Positions 20,756 through 33,700 of a stretch of 42,792 nt of DNA are shown piece after piece. This DNA comes from Zoopage sp. CT-All (Eukaryota; Zoopagomycota; Zoopagomycetes; Zoopagales; Zoopagaceae). Every line of letters begins with the position of its first letter. The stretch's first letter is position 1. A model generated the notes under the pieces. It was not told the DNA's origin, ran no database searches, and was given only the letters and a program-made list of their open reading frames with translations. A program made the translations under genes and the position numbers. The stretch covers positions 1-42,792 of the forward strand of contig QZWS01000018.1 in the NCBI GenBank assembly GCA_004114245.1, given 5' to 3'.

Positions 20756-23700
20756 CTATGCCAATTCGTACTCCTCCTCTGGAGCTTGTGCATAATGTCT
20801 GATCCAGGTTGGCAGCGTGAAATTTGCCAAAAATGGTCGACTTGTCACCGACAACCCTCGCCGCCGTTCTTCAGACATGGAAGCGCGCATGCCTGACACG
20901 GACGACTTGAGCACGTCTTTGCGGGATAAAAGGCCGACAAGCACGCCGTCCTGCACAACCATGAGAATTCGAGGTCTAGAGATTCCTGGTCTGCACATTA
21001 TCGACAGCAAATGGTTACCCAAGATTGCGATATATATCCATCGCCGAATCCACCATTGTCGCGGGCGGTATCATCGTCATTGTCTAGCAAGAGACAGTCA
21101 TCTCGTCAGTGTCGAATGAGCGGAACATGCTTCATCAACGATCGAGGCAAAATTTATTCGCCTGGTGGTCGTTGGCAGCATAGAGTCGGCTCCCTCAGTC
21201 ATGAAGAAGCACTCCACATATTCCTCCAGCTCGATAAACATCCTCGTTTCCTCTGATAAATACGTCAATGGTCGCTATGGTGATTAGCCAATTACCAATT
21301 AGTCGAATGATATCTGCTCTGAAGACGGCGCCCACAAAAAGCATGGAGAAACGACTCTCCACAACAGGTATCGCACGGAAATCGTTCTCAGCAAGCAATT
21401 GTTCTGGTTACTGATAAATAGCCGCTATAGTTGTGCACACATACCAAGGGCATGAAGGGAGCAACCTCGGATAGGAAGAGCAGTCGGGTCACGCACCATC
21501 ACCTGTGAAACAGGCACGCCGATCAAATGGTCCTCTTTGTCCAGGAATGGGAGGCCATTCAAGCGAATAAGCTGGTCCGCTATGCCGCCTGCATAAAAGT
21601 AATCGCCGACAGCTTTGGTTGTCATAACGGTAAGCATCGTCGGCAGTATATAGCTCAGCGCTCCAGTCAGCTCGAACATAATCACTACGAGGGAGACTGT
21701 CATTTTAGTCGCGCCGCTGATTATATGTCAATATGAACCAGAGCATTTGGGGAGACGCACCACAATGCTGCTGCGGCCCCAATAAAGGCGTATGTCCCTG
21801 GCGTCACACACTGGGCATCCAACGGACAGCCATAGAACAGCAAGGAACTCGGATATAGCCTGAACCGATGCATCAACGAAACGCATAGCCCATCAATGCC
21901 ATGCGTACCTGTGAAGAGATTGTAAGATGATCCCGACACTTCGCCCAAAGCACGCTCCAATAGCCATTGACGGCACAAAGATTCCCGCAGGAACGCGTGA
22001 GCCATATGAAACGACAGTCAGAACCATCCGTATTATGACAGCAAGGAGGAGCGACCAGATGATCCAAGTGGCATACTCATTTCTACAGACATTAGCATCC
22101 TTGCTAGATCCGACCGCTGGCTTACCGGCATATACCGGCATAGTCTTGCTCATCGCATTCTTTGAAGAGAAGCGACAGTAGCTCAGTCATTTCCAGTCTA
22201 GGCGGTTCGATCATATGGCCAAGCACACAAGAAGCGCATACCGCAAAAAGACATTCAAAAAGCAGATGGACGAGGTAACAAGGGCAAGTGCGACAACCTC
22301 TTCCATTCCTCTCGATTTGAGATAGAGTTTGCGGTAGGTAGCAACTTTAAGGTGAAAATGCGTCAGGGCAGCACCATAGAGCCCCTACCGAAGCATTGCA
22401 TATATTCTCAATTAAAAACATGCGACTGACCCCAAAGATGCCGATAAGCATAAACCAGAACGCTTCGAAAAAATGCCAATCGTGATTGTACGAGACTTGG
22501 AACATGACCAGCTTGCCCGTTCGAAACGGATTAAATGTCTAAAAGATGTATGGCATGATGATAAGTAGTGAGATTGCATACATGAATAACGACAGTTGCG
22601 ACGAGGGCACAAAAGAAGCTTCGCCACATGGTGCGAATCGAAAAGCGCATGCTCATTTCCTAGGAGATATATAAGCACAAGGATAGAATATATACATTGT
22701 TGCCACCTCGAGCGCGAACAACACGCCTCCAATTGGCGAGCCAAAGGCGACTGCAACTCCAGCTGCCGACGCCGCAGTGAGTATCTCTCGTTTTCGTGCT
22801 ATCAGTCTTTGTGAATATGTGAACAGGCCAGCAGACTACCTTTGTTGCGACGAAACTTGCTAAAACCGTGGGACACGACGTTTCCAACACAACAGGCGAC
22901 ATGCACAGATGGACCCTCCTTGCCAACACTCAGGCCCGATCCAACAGATAGGGCAAGGCCAAGACTTTTGATAAAGAGCGTTCGGAAGCCCATGAATCCA
23001 CGAATAATAAACCCGCCTGCAAGAGACTGTCACATGTCCGTCGACTTGGAAACAGGGCATACTGAGAATAGTTTTGATTTCCGAAATGCCCGAGCCAGCA
23101 GCATACGGCGCATAAAACTGGACAAGAAACGCACAGGTTGCCGCCATAAGCGTCTGTCATCATCCACTATCAGCGCGGTTGCATACTACGACGCTTCTCA
23201 CCGAAAATGCGACGAAGAATATCCAATTGAACAGAACATTTGCCTTGGACAGGCCGAGAACGAAGCTCCACTCATGCCAATCAGCACACGTCCCGTCTAA
23301 TCGCTAAGCATTAGACAATGCCCGAGGCATACTCCGGTGGCAGTACCGGAATCCTCAATAGCCCAGCAGCAGAACTTCTGATTTAGCCACCAGCCGGTGC
23401 TGCAATACCCGGATTTCAGGTCGCTGACCCATTCGGTGGCGATGTTGATGACTGCGGCGTTTGCGCCAATCAAAGCACCTTGCACCCGATCAGCCAGCAT
23501 TTAGACATTTGGCTGTGCTACCAACGATGAATGCAACGAGCCAAGGCTGAGACTCCTCGTAGATGTAGAGCAAATTCTCGCGGAATCCCAGATGCCGTCG
23601 TCGAAGCACCGCATCTGTTCGTTTCCGCTCCTGCTGCCGATCCCGAACCCAGTCTAGCGGAATTGCTCAGCGCTAGAGCGTATTCTCAGATCATAGTACC

Positions 23701-23769
23701 GACGGTTGCAAAGTCGTCGAATCGGCGGACCGCCGTCAGCGGCATGTCCGACTCGGTTGGTGCGCTCAT
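20756..23769 (-). CDS. GEF1: CLC-type chloride channel/exchanger, Gef1-like
   Basis: Moves chloride, probably in exchange for protons, across Golgi, endosome or vacuole membranes. Eighteen exons: 23769-23700, 23653-23522, 23478-23347, 23296-23202, 23153-23063, 23016-22840, 22798-22707, 22659-22582, 22538-22431, 22384-22242, 22197-22126, 22082-21909, 21859-21761, 21716-21445, 21403-21296, 21252-21140, 21083-21019 and 20975-20756, giving 746 residues. Introns are 41-56 bp. Visible motifs: FDDFATVDWVRDR near the start, SGYCSTGWW and FCCW, GSGISE (usually GSGIPE), GKEGPSVH with the gating glutamate, and [36 protein letters not shown] and two C-terminal CBS domains (ending [13 protein letters not shown]) follow. 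The junction at 21084-21139 uses a weaker donor (GTTGAT) and is the least certain. Confidence 0.9.
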
Positions 23770-23882
23770 TAATGCTTGGGACAAGCTCAGTCGCACATCA
23801 GCGAATCTTCATGTTCGCTTCAACAAATTCTCCTAGCAACTCTTTACTACGAGGGCGGTCCTCGGCAATCCTTCTCGGCAGC

Positions 23883-24462
23883 CTATTTCTTGCCGATACC
23901 CACAGACTGGGCATAAGTGGTGACGACGCCATCGGGCTCAATGTAGTCAATGAAATCCTCGACCGTCAGGCTCTCTATCACAGCACACATGGATTAGCAC
24001 ACCGAGTCGACGAAGGGCACATAGCGTGGCGCGAGAACAGGGAGCATGGACTTACTGAGCGAGTTGTCGGGAATCTTGGCCGAGAAGCCGTTCAAAACGG
24101 AAGTGTAGCGGTGGCCGATCTCGCCGCCTACAAAACAACGAGATATGCGTCAGAGGTCGCGCATAGCACTGGGCAAGACCTACCGTCGGTTTGGATGCTC
24201 TGGACGTACTTCTCGATCACGTCCTTGGGGGTTCCCGCCTTGAACACCACAATGTACTTTCCGCTGGTGTCTAATTCGCACGATCAGCAAAGCATACGGC
24301 GTGAATATACCCACCGTGGTCGCAGTCCTTCGAGTGGACGTGCTGTGCGGTGGCGCCGTGGTCACAGTCGGCCGAGTGCTCATGATGGTGGTCGCCATGG
24401 CTATGACCGTGGCTGTGGCTGTGGCCGTGGCCGCAGTCAGAAGAGTGCTCGTGTTTGGTCAT
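23883..24462 (-). CDS. Small I9-domain protease inhibitor with His-rich triple-repeat N terminus
   Basis: Exons 24462-24315, 24270-24184, 24127-24056 and 23974-23883 give 132 residues; introns are 44, 56 and 81 bp. Residues 53-125 are an inhibitor I9/subtilase propeptide fold: GKYIVVFKAGTPKDVIEKY, then HRYTSVLNGFSAKIPDNS and VEDFIDYIEPDGVV. A stand-alone I9 protein is the pattern of yeast Pbi2, inhibitor of vacuolar proteinase B and part of the LMA1 complex. The first 50 residues are unlike Pbi2: 16 His, with three copies of HSxDC(G/D)HG at both ends and the middle and a GHGHSHSHGHSHG run between them, so they probably bind zinc, copper or nickel. There is no signal peptide. The first intron falls exactly between the His-rich part and the inhibitor fold. 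Confidence 0.87.
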
Positions 24463-24550
24463 TGATCGGAGGGATACGGCGGCGGGATAGGATACAAGCG
24501 GCAGGGCTGGAACGGTGAGAGTTGGCGGACGGGACGGAGAAGACCGATGA

Positions 24551-24586
24551 TAAAGCGCAATCTACCATTCGTAAAGCGCAATCTAC
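24551..24586. repeat. Two 15-bp direct repeats, 21 bp apart
   Basis: TAAAGCGCAATCTAC occurs at 24551-24565 and again at 24572-24586 without mismatch, followed each time by a similar ATTC-containing spacer. The period of 21 bp equals two DNA helix turns. The pair lies 89-124 bp upstream of the start codon of the His-rich I9 gene, so it may be a tandem activator site for that gene. No known factor is identified. Confidence 0.7.
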
Positions 24587-24751
24587 ATTCATCCATCGGT
24601 GGCCACCGCTGTCAAGACACTGTGTTGCGAATGCATGGCAGCCGCAGAGCGTATTCCTGTAAGTGGGATGTTCCGGTTGAACAGCGCCACTCTCGCGGTG
24701 TGTAGACTGCGAACTTTGCCCGCTTCGCACTGCTGTTATTCTCCATTTCTG

Positions 24752-27700
24752 TTACAAATAATATGCTCGATACTTGGACACATACACTGACTCCAGCACC
24801 GCCAACACCTCTTCAAGCGGAATGGTCACCGCCTCGTATACAATCACCGGGATCCGCTCACGCTGCAGCCCGAGCCACTCGATCGGCGGCGTCACATCGC
24901 CTACGTATCGCAGCTTGGGATCAAACACCACGGGCTCGACGATTTCGTATTTGATCTCGCGCTGGGGCTTGCTCGGCTGTTGAAAAATGGCCTGCACGTC
25001 GAGTTCCAGCGACTCGGCATAGGAGTAGTACATGGCCACCAGCTCCTGGAGGTATCGGATCAGTGCATAGTTGAGAGGGATCTCAACGCGCCCGGTAAAG
25101 TTGGACCGGAATTCGAGGCGAGCAGAGGCATCCTTGTCCCGGAGCTTACTGATGGCCACGATTTGGCAGAAGGGCAATGCGGCGATTCGTGTTGACGAGC
25201 ACTTGTTTGCTCGCTCGAGCCAATCCGCTGCACTCTGCTCCTTTTCCGCCGAACCACCTACCCGCTTGTGCGTCGAGCGAAGCAATGTCACTGTATCGCA
25301 GTCGAGTTGTAGCTCGTGAACGACCATATCTTCGGACGGCGTGCGTGTCAACTGGATGTGAACTTGTCGGATGATGCCCTGCGCGCAGTCCGGATCTGCA
25401 AATCGCGCGGGATGCACCGACGCCTTGAAGGAATTGACCGTAATATTAGCTCTCATATTGACCGACGGGGCCACAACGACCTCTTGCAGCGATTCCCAAT
25501 CACCCTTGTCATCAGTCGCGGAGGCAGATTTCGACAGATCGAAAAGCTGTCCTGCTGCCTCTTCTTTTTCTGCAATAGACTTGGAAATGATTGACGCCAG
25601 CATCATGACAATGGGCAGCGTTCGTGTCGTTCCAATCGCGTCCAATGAGCTCAGGAAAACGTCCACTGACAACCCAGGCGTGTTTTCGCGGAAATCGCCA
25701 ACAGCCGCGAAAATTTCCTTCATGTTGACCAACGCTAGCGATTGGTATTCATGCATGCAATATATGGATATGGCGTCCAGCTTTGCCACTGCTCGACTGC
25801 GGTGCGTTTTAAGCTGCGCGATGCCTGATGCGGCAAAGGAATCCACGAGTGCTTCTCCTTGCAGACGCCCGTTTGACGACAGCACTAGCGAGTGAACACT
25901 GACACTGGAGCTGAGCACCTCGGACGGAATAAACGAGGCTTCAGCAGCTGCGTCCAACAGCTTCACGTTGACCTTTCCAATCTTTTGAACCAAGTCAACG
26001 TAGACATCAACCTCACTGAACGTGGCTCGACTTAGGAGGCGAAGTGCACCTGGGGGCGACGGTGGCAGCTTGGCCACCGGAGCCGATTGCTTCACGGGCG
26101 TCAGCCGTCGAATCGATCTATCAATCCAAGCGTATTTAAAGACTAGCAGATCCTGCCACAGGCGCATATTCAAGCTACCAGATACCTTGGGAACGTGCAC
26201 TAGAATGGAAAGGATATTGCTTGCTGGCGGTCGAACCAGAAAAGAGCCATTGAGGGCAATATTTTCCACCTCAGCAATCATGCAAGGGTCGGGAGAGTAT
26301 GAGTGCTGCACTTGGACGCCTGCTCCAGATATCACTCCGCTCGCAGATATCAGGAATTCGCGACGCATAGGGTTTGTCGTAAGAATGAAATCGCCATTGT
26401 CCCAGCGTAAAAGGCAAACAACAGGACTCGGCGGTGCACAAGACAATCGGATGCAGGTTGATGATAACCGGAAGTAGATGGAGAGTTTAAGCTGGGATAG
26501 GGGAGAGTCCGACTGAATCGTCATGCCTTTGGCGCTGGTATCAGCGATATCCTCTCCGGCTGCAACCTCGGTGCTATTGGTCGTCGAAAAAAGCGTGGTA
26601 AAGCCTTGTGCGAGATCAAGAACGAAATCCATGACCGTTGTCTCGATAGTATTCTCGCTCCTCAGAACAACAATTTCAACGTGCGCCATATTGCCATTAC
26701 CTGCATCTGTGGGCGGCCCCACATTAGCTACGATGGCTGAAGTCAGTCCAGGAATGGACACATCTACCGGCTTGCTGGAACCGCTCGGGTCTACGTGCAG
26801 TCGCAAAATGCCCGTTTCAAACGAAAGGTTGGCATTCGCATGGACAGGAACAGTAGATAATGCGCTGCCATTCGATTTGTCTCCAGGACTAGAAGATTGG
26901 ACGTTTGACAAAACTTCGAATCGCTGACGGCTGTACTGCCAAACCGACAGGAACGCTGCGGTGTAGTCGACAATCATCGGGCTGATGTTCACCAGAAACC
27001 CGCTGATAACCGCGTCCAAGGTAATCTGCACAGACTCGCCAAAGCTAGGAGTAATGGCTTCAACGGTGAGGGAAGGAAGCAGTATCGTGTCGCGACTACG
27101 GTGGAAGTCTGGATCGAAGCACTGCACGGCGGCCGGGTTGAAAGAATCGATGAATTGACACCGAAAGCTGTTCAGCGAGGCCGAGCTTTGGTTGGCCTGG
27201 CGACTAAGAAACGCCGCTTCGGTCAGGGATATCATGAGCGCAGATTTATCTCGCTGCGCCGATATTGCGCTGGAATCCCATGTCTTCGCCAGCGGTATGA
27301 CCACAGACACACGAGCAAAAATAATCTTGATGTTTCGGGAGCTGACGAATTTAACGCCGACTTCCTGATAGCGCGGGATGTCTGCGTTGAGCGAATGAAG
27401 AATTTTCGAGGTACTTTCTTGCAAGTCGGCGATTTCTTGAGCTCGCTCTCGCTTGCGTGACTCAAGCTCGCGGATGTAGTGCATGACAATGTCGATAATT
27501 TTGCCCGATGCGACAGGCTGCATAACCGCGTAAACGTCAGCAACTGCAGCTGATATTTGAGAGGCGCCTTGATCCGTGGAACGGTTGTGGCTCCCAACCA
27601 CGTCCACGTCAGCTCGGACATGAGCCAGGCGGAAACGTTGTGAATCAAACTTGAAACGATTGGGATCTTGGCCAATCCGGCTCTCGAACATGGAAGCATT

Positions 27701-30700
27701 ATGATTACACGACGCGGACAGGCCTTTTCCAGTGGCTCTCCATTGACGTCGACTTGCGTCTGAATAAAGGAAACCAGAGATGAGGTCCGACTCGACAAAG
27801 AGCACAGCAGTCGGACTGAGGGCAGCAACCTGAAATCCACCAAGGACCGAACTAATGGACACCATCGGTGCCGATTTATCCCTCGGCTTCCTCACGCTAA
27901 CATCGCTTTGACGACGTTCGACGAAAAGATCCACCAGCTCTTTCACATCGCTGCTGACAAGATTTTGGGCAGCCAGGAACTGATCCAGCATGCTCACATT
28001 GAAGTTGAGTCGGATACGGTCAACAAAAATTGATCCAGTTACGAGTGCATCACCAGCCGTTTGGGAGCGGATAAGTAATGTCGATCTCGCTGAAGGAAAG
28101 GTGAACGTAGACGGCAGCTCGGTTTCCGTAGAGTTTTGGGAGGAGTGCGGAATCGTCGATATCGACTGCTTTCGCAGCTGTATCTGAACAGCCGTTGATG
28201 TTTGCGTCTTGGAAGAGTTTTCCTCCCTTAGCGTAACAAGCGCGTCTGAAATCGCATATTCGACGAGCAATGTTCGAAGTAGCTCGCATCGAATTGACAC
28301 GGACTGGATCAGTATGTGCAGATCCCCAGACGACGTCGTCCTGGGTGCTTCACGATCAGTAGCATCGCGTCTCAACGCCTGCAGGACTGGCCCGTACTTT
28401 TCTAAGCGTCCTGAGCTCCATTTCTTCACAAACGCATAGAGGTTGACAAGACTCTGAGGAACTCTCAGCGCCACTCGAGGAAGGACGGCCGAAACACTCC
28501 AACGATGAATGCGGGCATCATTCTTTAGCGCAAGAGTCGCACTGGCACAGCTTCCCAGCATGTCGAATTGAAGCAGGGCGCACCGAGGTCGTATTTCTGT
28601 CTCCGATTCGTGTAGCAAAAGACGCAGCGATGGTAGTGAAGCAGAGACGACAAGTTGGTGATCATCTCCAGAGCCTGCTTTCAAATGTTGAATCATCATT
28701 GCAAAGGTACGGGAAACGATATCAAGCTCCACGTCTTCCACTTGTGCTCGCACATGGATCGCTTCGGCCGTGGCTGTGGCCACGATTACAGGGATTTTTG
28801 CCATGGCGATGCTGTGACTACGAGAATGATTGGACGAAGCCGCCGCTTCATATCGATCGGTCGCCATAATGTCTGAGACTATGGCTGCAACATCGAGCAA
28901 GCTAGGTTTGACGGCGACGTCCACAAGCTTAACAGCAAGCTGAAGCCTGATATCGGCAGCATCGCGTAAAACTTGCTCACCTTGAGCAGCGACGCAAAGG
29001 GTCCCAATCTGAAGAACATTCCTCGAGCCTTGAAGCCCGACGTCCAGGACAAGCTGTCCAAGCAGGAAGCTGGCGTCGAATGGTGGCGATTCAGCAACCT
29101 TCTCGTGTAATTGCTCACCGGCTATACCAAGCAACGACGCCATTCGTGACAAGCTGCTCGAGCGTGTTGCTTCAGGATATTGAACCGCAATGTTAGCGAC
29201 CCATTCGCCGAGAAGCTGTTGGACGCCCTTAGTCGCATCTACGAGATCGTCGAATCCGGGCGACTCTGACTCTTTAGCTTGCTCGTATACTCTATTCATG
29301 GCGATAAAATCGACGTCTTTGCGCAAACTGTGTTGGAATGGAGTGCTAATTTGGCGCCCTGCCCGAGATTCGCCTGATTGGATACATCGATATACGGCGT
29401 TGAATACTGAAAGCTGACGAATATCGCGCATATCGGCAAGGATATCCCTCAAGAAGGATAGCTCCTCGGCCATCTTGTTCATAAATTTGGCGACTATCGC
29501 GAGCTGTTCTGCATTGACAGATAGTTCGATGGCTTGCAGACCAGTAGAAGCAGTGGCAGCATCAGTACGAAGCTCGCCGTTGAAAGTAATTTGGTGGCAA
29601 ATAACGCTGATATCCGGTGGTGTCGCAGTTGAGAGATGATCAACGGCTGGATATATGACGTGGATCCTATCAGTGCTGAGGTTTATATACTGTGGTGTCA
29701 ACACCCGTGAATAATGCCCAGGTACAGATGAAAGACGTCCAGTAATTCGCAGAGCATCAAAGGAGATCTGGACAAGCTGGGTTGCAATACAGCCGTCTGC
29801 GTCGGGTCCAGTAGAGTGATCCGCGTCAAGTGCATACAGTTCGAATGCTGGAACAGTAATGCACAAGGATGTATGATCGATCCGACTGGGGACGACGAGA
29901 GATTTGACGAGATCCATGCGCAGTTTATCAATAAGCTGCCTATCATCTAGCCCCTGTACAGTTCAGTATACTTCATGCGAACGGTGCCTTACCTCCGAGG
30001 CAGCCATTGAAACATATCCACGACAAACATCCAGCAGTGCTGGTGTGATAGCCAGCTGGGCACATGGGCCAATTCGAAGAGAAATGAACTTGACAACCGA
30101 GAGATCCTCCACGTCCTCAAAAAAGACGGGAAGATCATTGGCGCTTTCATGGAATGGACGATCCTCAGACAGCATAACCGCGCACGGATCAGCCAAACGA
30201 TCTTGCTGCATAGGCATCAAACGAATCTTTGATTTTGCTCGATAGGGTGACGATGGCGATTCGCTTGTCATTACACGATAGCTCCGTGCGGTCCTTTTGC
30301 CTTCCCCGTGCACGCGACAGTCCGACGCTGCTGGCGATGAAAGCCTTCGGAACTCATTGTACAGCACCTGTTGAACGGGCATAAATCGGAACGGTAAATT
30401 CCCATTTGCAATACCCAATGACGATGGTGGACAGCTTTTGCCGCCTATTGATCGTCAGTAATTTACTTGCATAAATGAGACTCACTCGAGGATGTGATAT
30501 CATCTGTCGAATAAAAACCCGAGCAGCGCTGAGAAGCGCTGTCTTGCTCTAGCACAAACGCGCGCTGCAGCTGAAGTCGCTTTCGCCAGTCGGAGGCCTG
30601 GAACAATATCCCACAGGAGAGTGGAAGATTTGCAAAGGCAGCCTCCTTCCATACATCTCCTGAGCCCTAGATTGCTGTGGTGCTAAATTTAACTAAAAAA

Positions 30701-33700
30701 CTGCTCACCTTATCTGGATAAAGTGCCAACAAGGTGGCTGAAGGGACATCAACAATGATCTTTTTCCAGTAAAGTTCGTTCACGAGGTTATTGCTAAGAA
30801 TATCAAAGCCCCGTTCCATGAGTAGCACCACCATGCATGCCGTCTCGCCCAATATGGTTACATCGACGTCCTTGACCGCTCCGTGGACGAATGTAACGTC
30901 AGAATCGACCAATGGCAGCAAGTCCAAGATGAATGTATTCTCGTGATCGTCCAGATGAAAATCAAAGATGATTGCTGCTTGCAGCAGACCTTCGAGAAAT
31001 GCGGGATATGCACGGAGCGAGAGCGCGTCAGCCAAAAGCTCCCAATAGCAAACATATGTGCTGGCTTGAGGCGGCGGACCAAAAAGACGGCTGGCATGCG
31101 CAGACACGCCAGTTATTTGAAGGAACTCTGGCGAATCATATTCAGATGCTGCTGCCGAGTCAACTGATTGCGCAGCATCCATGTAAACCTCTCGCGTAAC
31201 AAGCAACGATGACGCATTGATGACAAGATCCAGAGAGCTTTCAGTGTTCCGCATATCAAGCTGAATGGTATCAATGTGGCCTAGGAAGCATCGATTGGTA
31301 GAATACAGACGCTCGGGAAATAAAATGACGCAATCGTCTAGCGTGGCGGTCAAGTCTATGGTGAGTGCATTTTGCACCGGCTTTGCGCAGCCTGTAAGCA
31401 ACATCTGAGCAATATGCATGAATACCTTTCTCAAAAGCTCATGTAGAACGAAATTGGCACATGCACGAGGCGAAGCTGCAAAATCGCTTGATGTCACTGG
31501 ATAGATTCGCGATCCAAACAAGTTGTCGCGAAGAAGCAAAAGATATCGAACGATAAAGCCGTACGCCTTGATGCTTATTCCGTTTCCCTTCGATTGTTAG
31601 CACCGTTCAGCAATAACAGACAGTACCTGTACATTGAGCATCAAAGATTCAATGCTGTCTGGCGAAACAACAGCCTGATAGTCGTATCGTCCATCTAGAT
31701 CAATGCTCTCGGCTTCGGTAAAAGTTCGATCTCGCAGAGCGAGGAAAGCTCCTATGGTGTTGCCCTCTTGAAGCGATAGCGAGATTTCTAAACTTTGGAT
31801 CTACTTGATATCACAAACATGCCAGGAGCGAGTCGTCTTTCCTTCATGTCAAACTTGATAGACTCGAATGGAGGCTGGATTTTGAGCGAGGATAGCAGCA
31901 CGTTGAATTGAGCATTTACTCCGCTGAACGACATGAACGCTAAGCGAACGTTGATCAATTCGTCGACATGAATGCGCTTTACTGTTGGCATTGAATGCGT
32001 TTGGGACATCGACCACATGCTGATCATTAATGTTGACGTGCACCACAAAGTCGCCGAGCTTCACCCGACACAGGTATTCAGTCGGGACGAAGTGGTCGAC
32101 AGAGGCGACTGGGCCTGATGTCCAGTCGCGGATGAGGTCTTGGACGAGGAAAAGATGCGGTCTGGAAAGGAAAATAACAGGGCTGCAGAGCACAACGTCG
32201 AATGTCCATCGACGCTCCGCATTCCATACACATGGTGTGTGAAGATCGCAGCTCACCTAGCCTAGCATTACAATGCCTCAGTATAGAGTTGCTCTACCTT
32301 CAAATGACCAACTTCGACAAAGGGAGCATTACTGACGCTCGTAGAGATAAATGGCGAAGGAGCATCCATGGCAACGGCGATGCTGTATCCGGCATGGGCA
32401 ACTACCATTGGAACAGAAACGTCGACGCGCACTGGTTCCTGGGACTTGAGCTCAACCCAGCCATACTCGCGACAGCGCCGCTGAAATTCGTGTTTGCAGA
32501 AAAATGCCACGATTTCGGATGCATCAGTAAAGCGCCAATCCTTTGACGGTTCGCGCATCGGCAGGCGCAGAATTGCACCATCGACGAGCTCAACGGAGAG
32601 ATTAATGTTGGTGAAGTAGCGATTTTGACCCAGCTCCAGGGGACGCGTAATTTCTGCGTCGCGATATGACGGAGGAAAGAAGAAATCTTGGAGAATCGCT
32701 CTATCGCACTGTGAGGACGAGCGCATGAAGAATGGCTCGGAGCGAACCTTTGGCGGTTCTCCCACGGACCGTAGTTGATAACGGAATTTCTAGCCTTGAT
32801 GCGATATCCCCACTCAGGATCGGTGTCCCCATTCCCGATGTCAACACTGCTCAAATGAATAGAGTGCTCGGATCGTGTACGCCTTGGCACGTCTATGCGC
32901 GCTGGACCAACCGTATCGGCGTAGTACTCCACTGTGATCTCATCGCAAACCACAGCTGTCGGGTGTGGCTCATATGCTTTTCGCGACAATGCATCGAGTG
33001 CACCAGCCCCTTGAGCAAGCTCGGCAGATGCAGTGCGATACCTGGGCAATCCGCGCCATGGCGGCAACGCAACCTCCGCAGGGACGGAATTTTGATATAA
33101 ACTAGCGTTCCGCGTGCTCCATGTGGATATATTTCGGCGAAAGCGTCGAAACCAGCTCTCCCCCGCCCTATGAAGTGTCTAAAATAAACTCGCATATCTG
33201 AGAGTCATACTGCTGCTCACGTTCTCGCTGTAGTGCTACTAGCTGCAACTCGGGGTCCTTGTAGCTGGTGTTCTCGTCAAAATCTGCCTTGAGCTTGACA
33301 AAGGTCGCAGTAATCACGTTTCTGTAATAGTCAAGCGTGGAGCGAGCCTACAATACCATGATAAGCAATAGCACACAGTATATACGCTCTGCCTTGGCGA
33401 TAGCGTATTCGCCGCGAACGGATTCAAACGATGCAGACAGCATGACAGGCAGATCTGTGTTTCCCAGGGTGACGCGCCCGACTGTCACAGCGAACTCGAT
33501 TGGAAAGAACTTGGCCACAAGCGACGTATCCAAGTATTGCTGCACACTCTCCTTCGACGCTATTTCGGAAATTGGCGTCGAAGCAGGATTTGATGACGAT
33601 GGTCGGCCGGTAAGGACTTGTTCGAGCGTCGTGTACGTCGCGTCGCGATTATACACATACCAATCGAGTCCTTCGACGAAAATCCCTATTCTACATTTCT

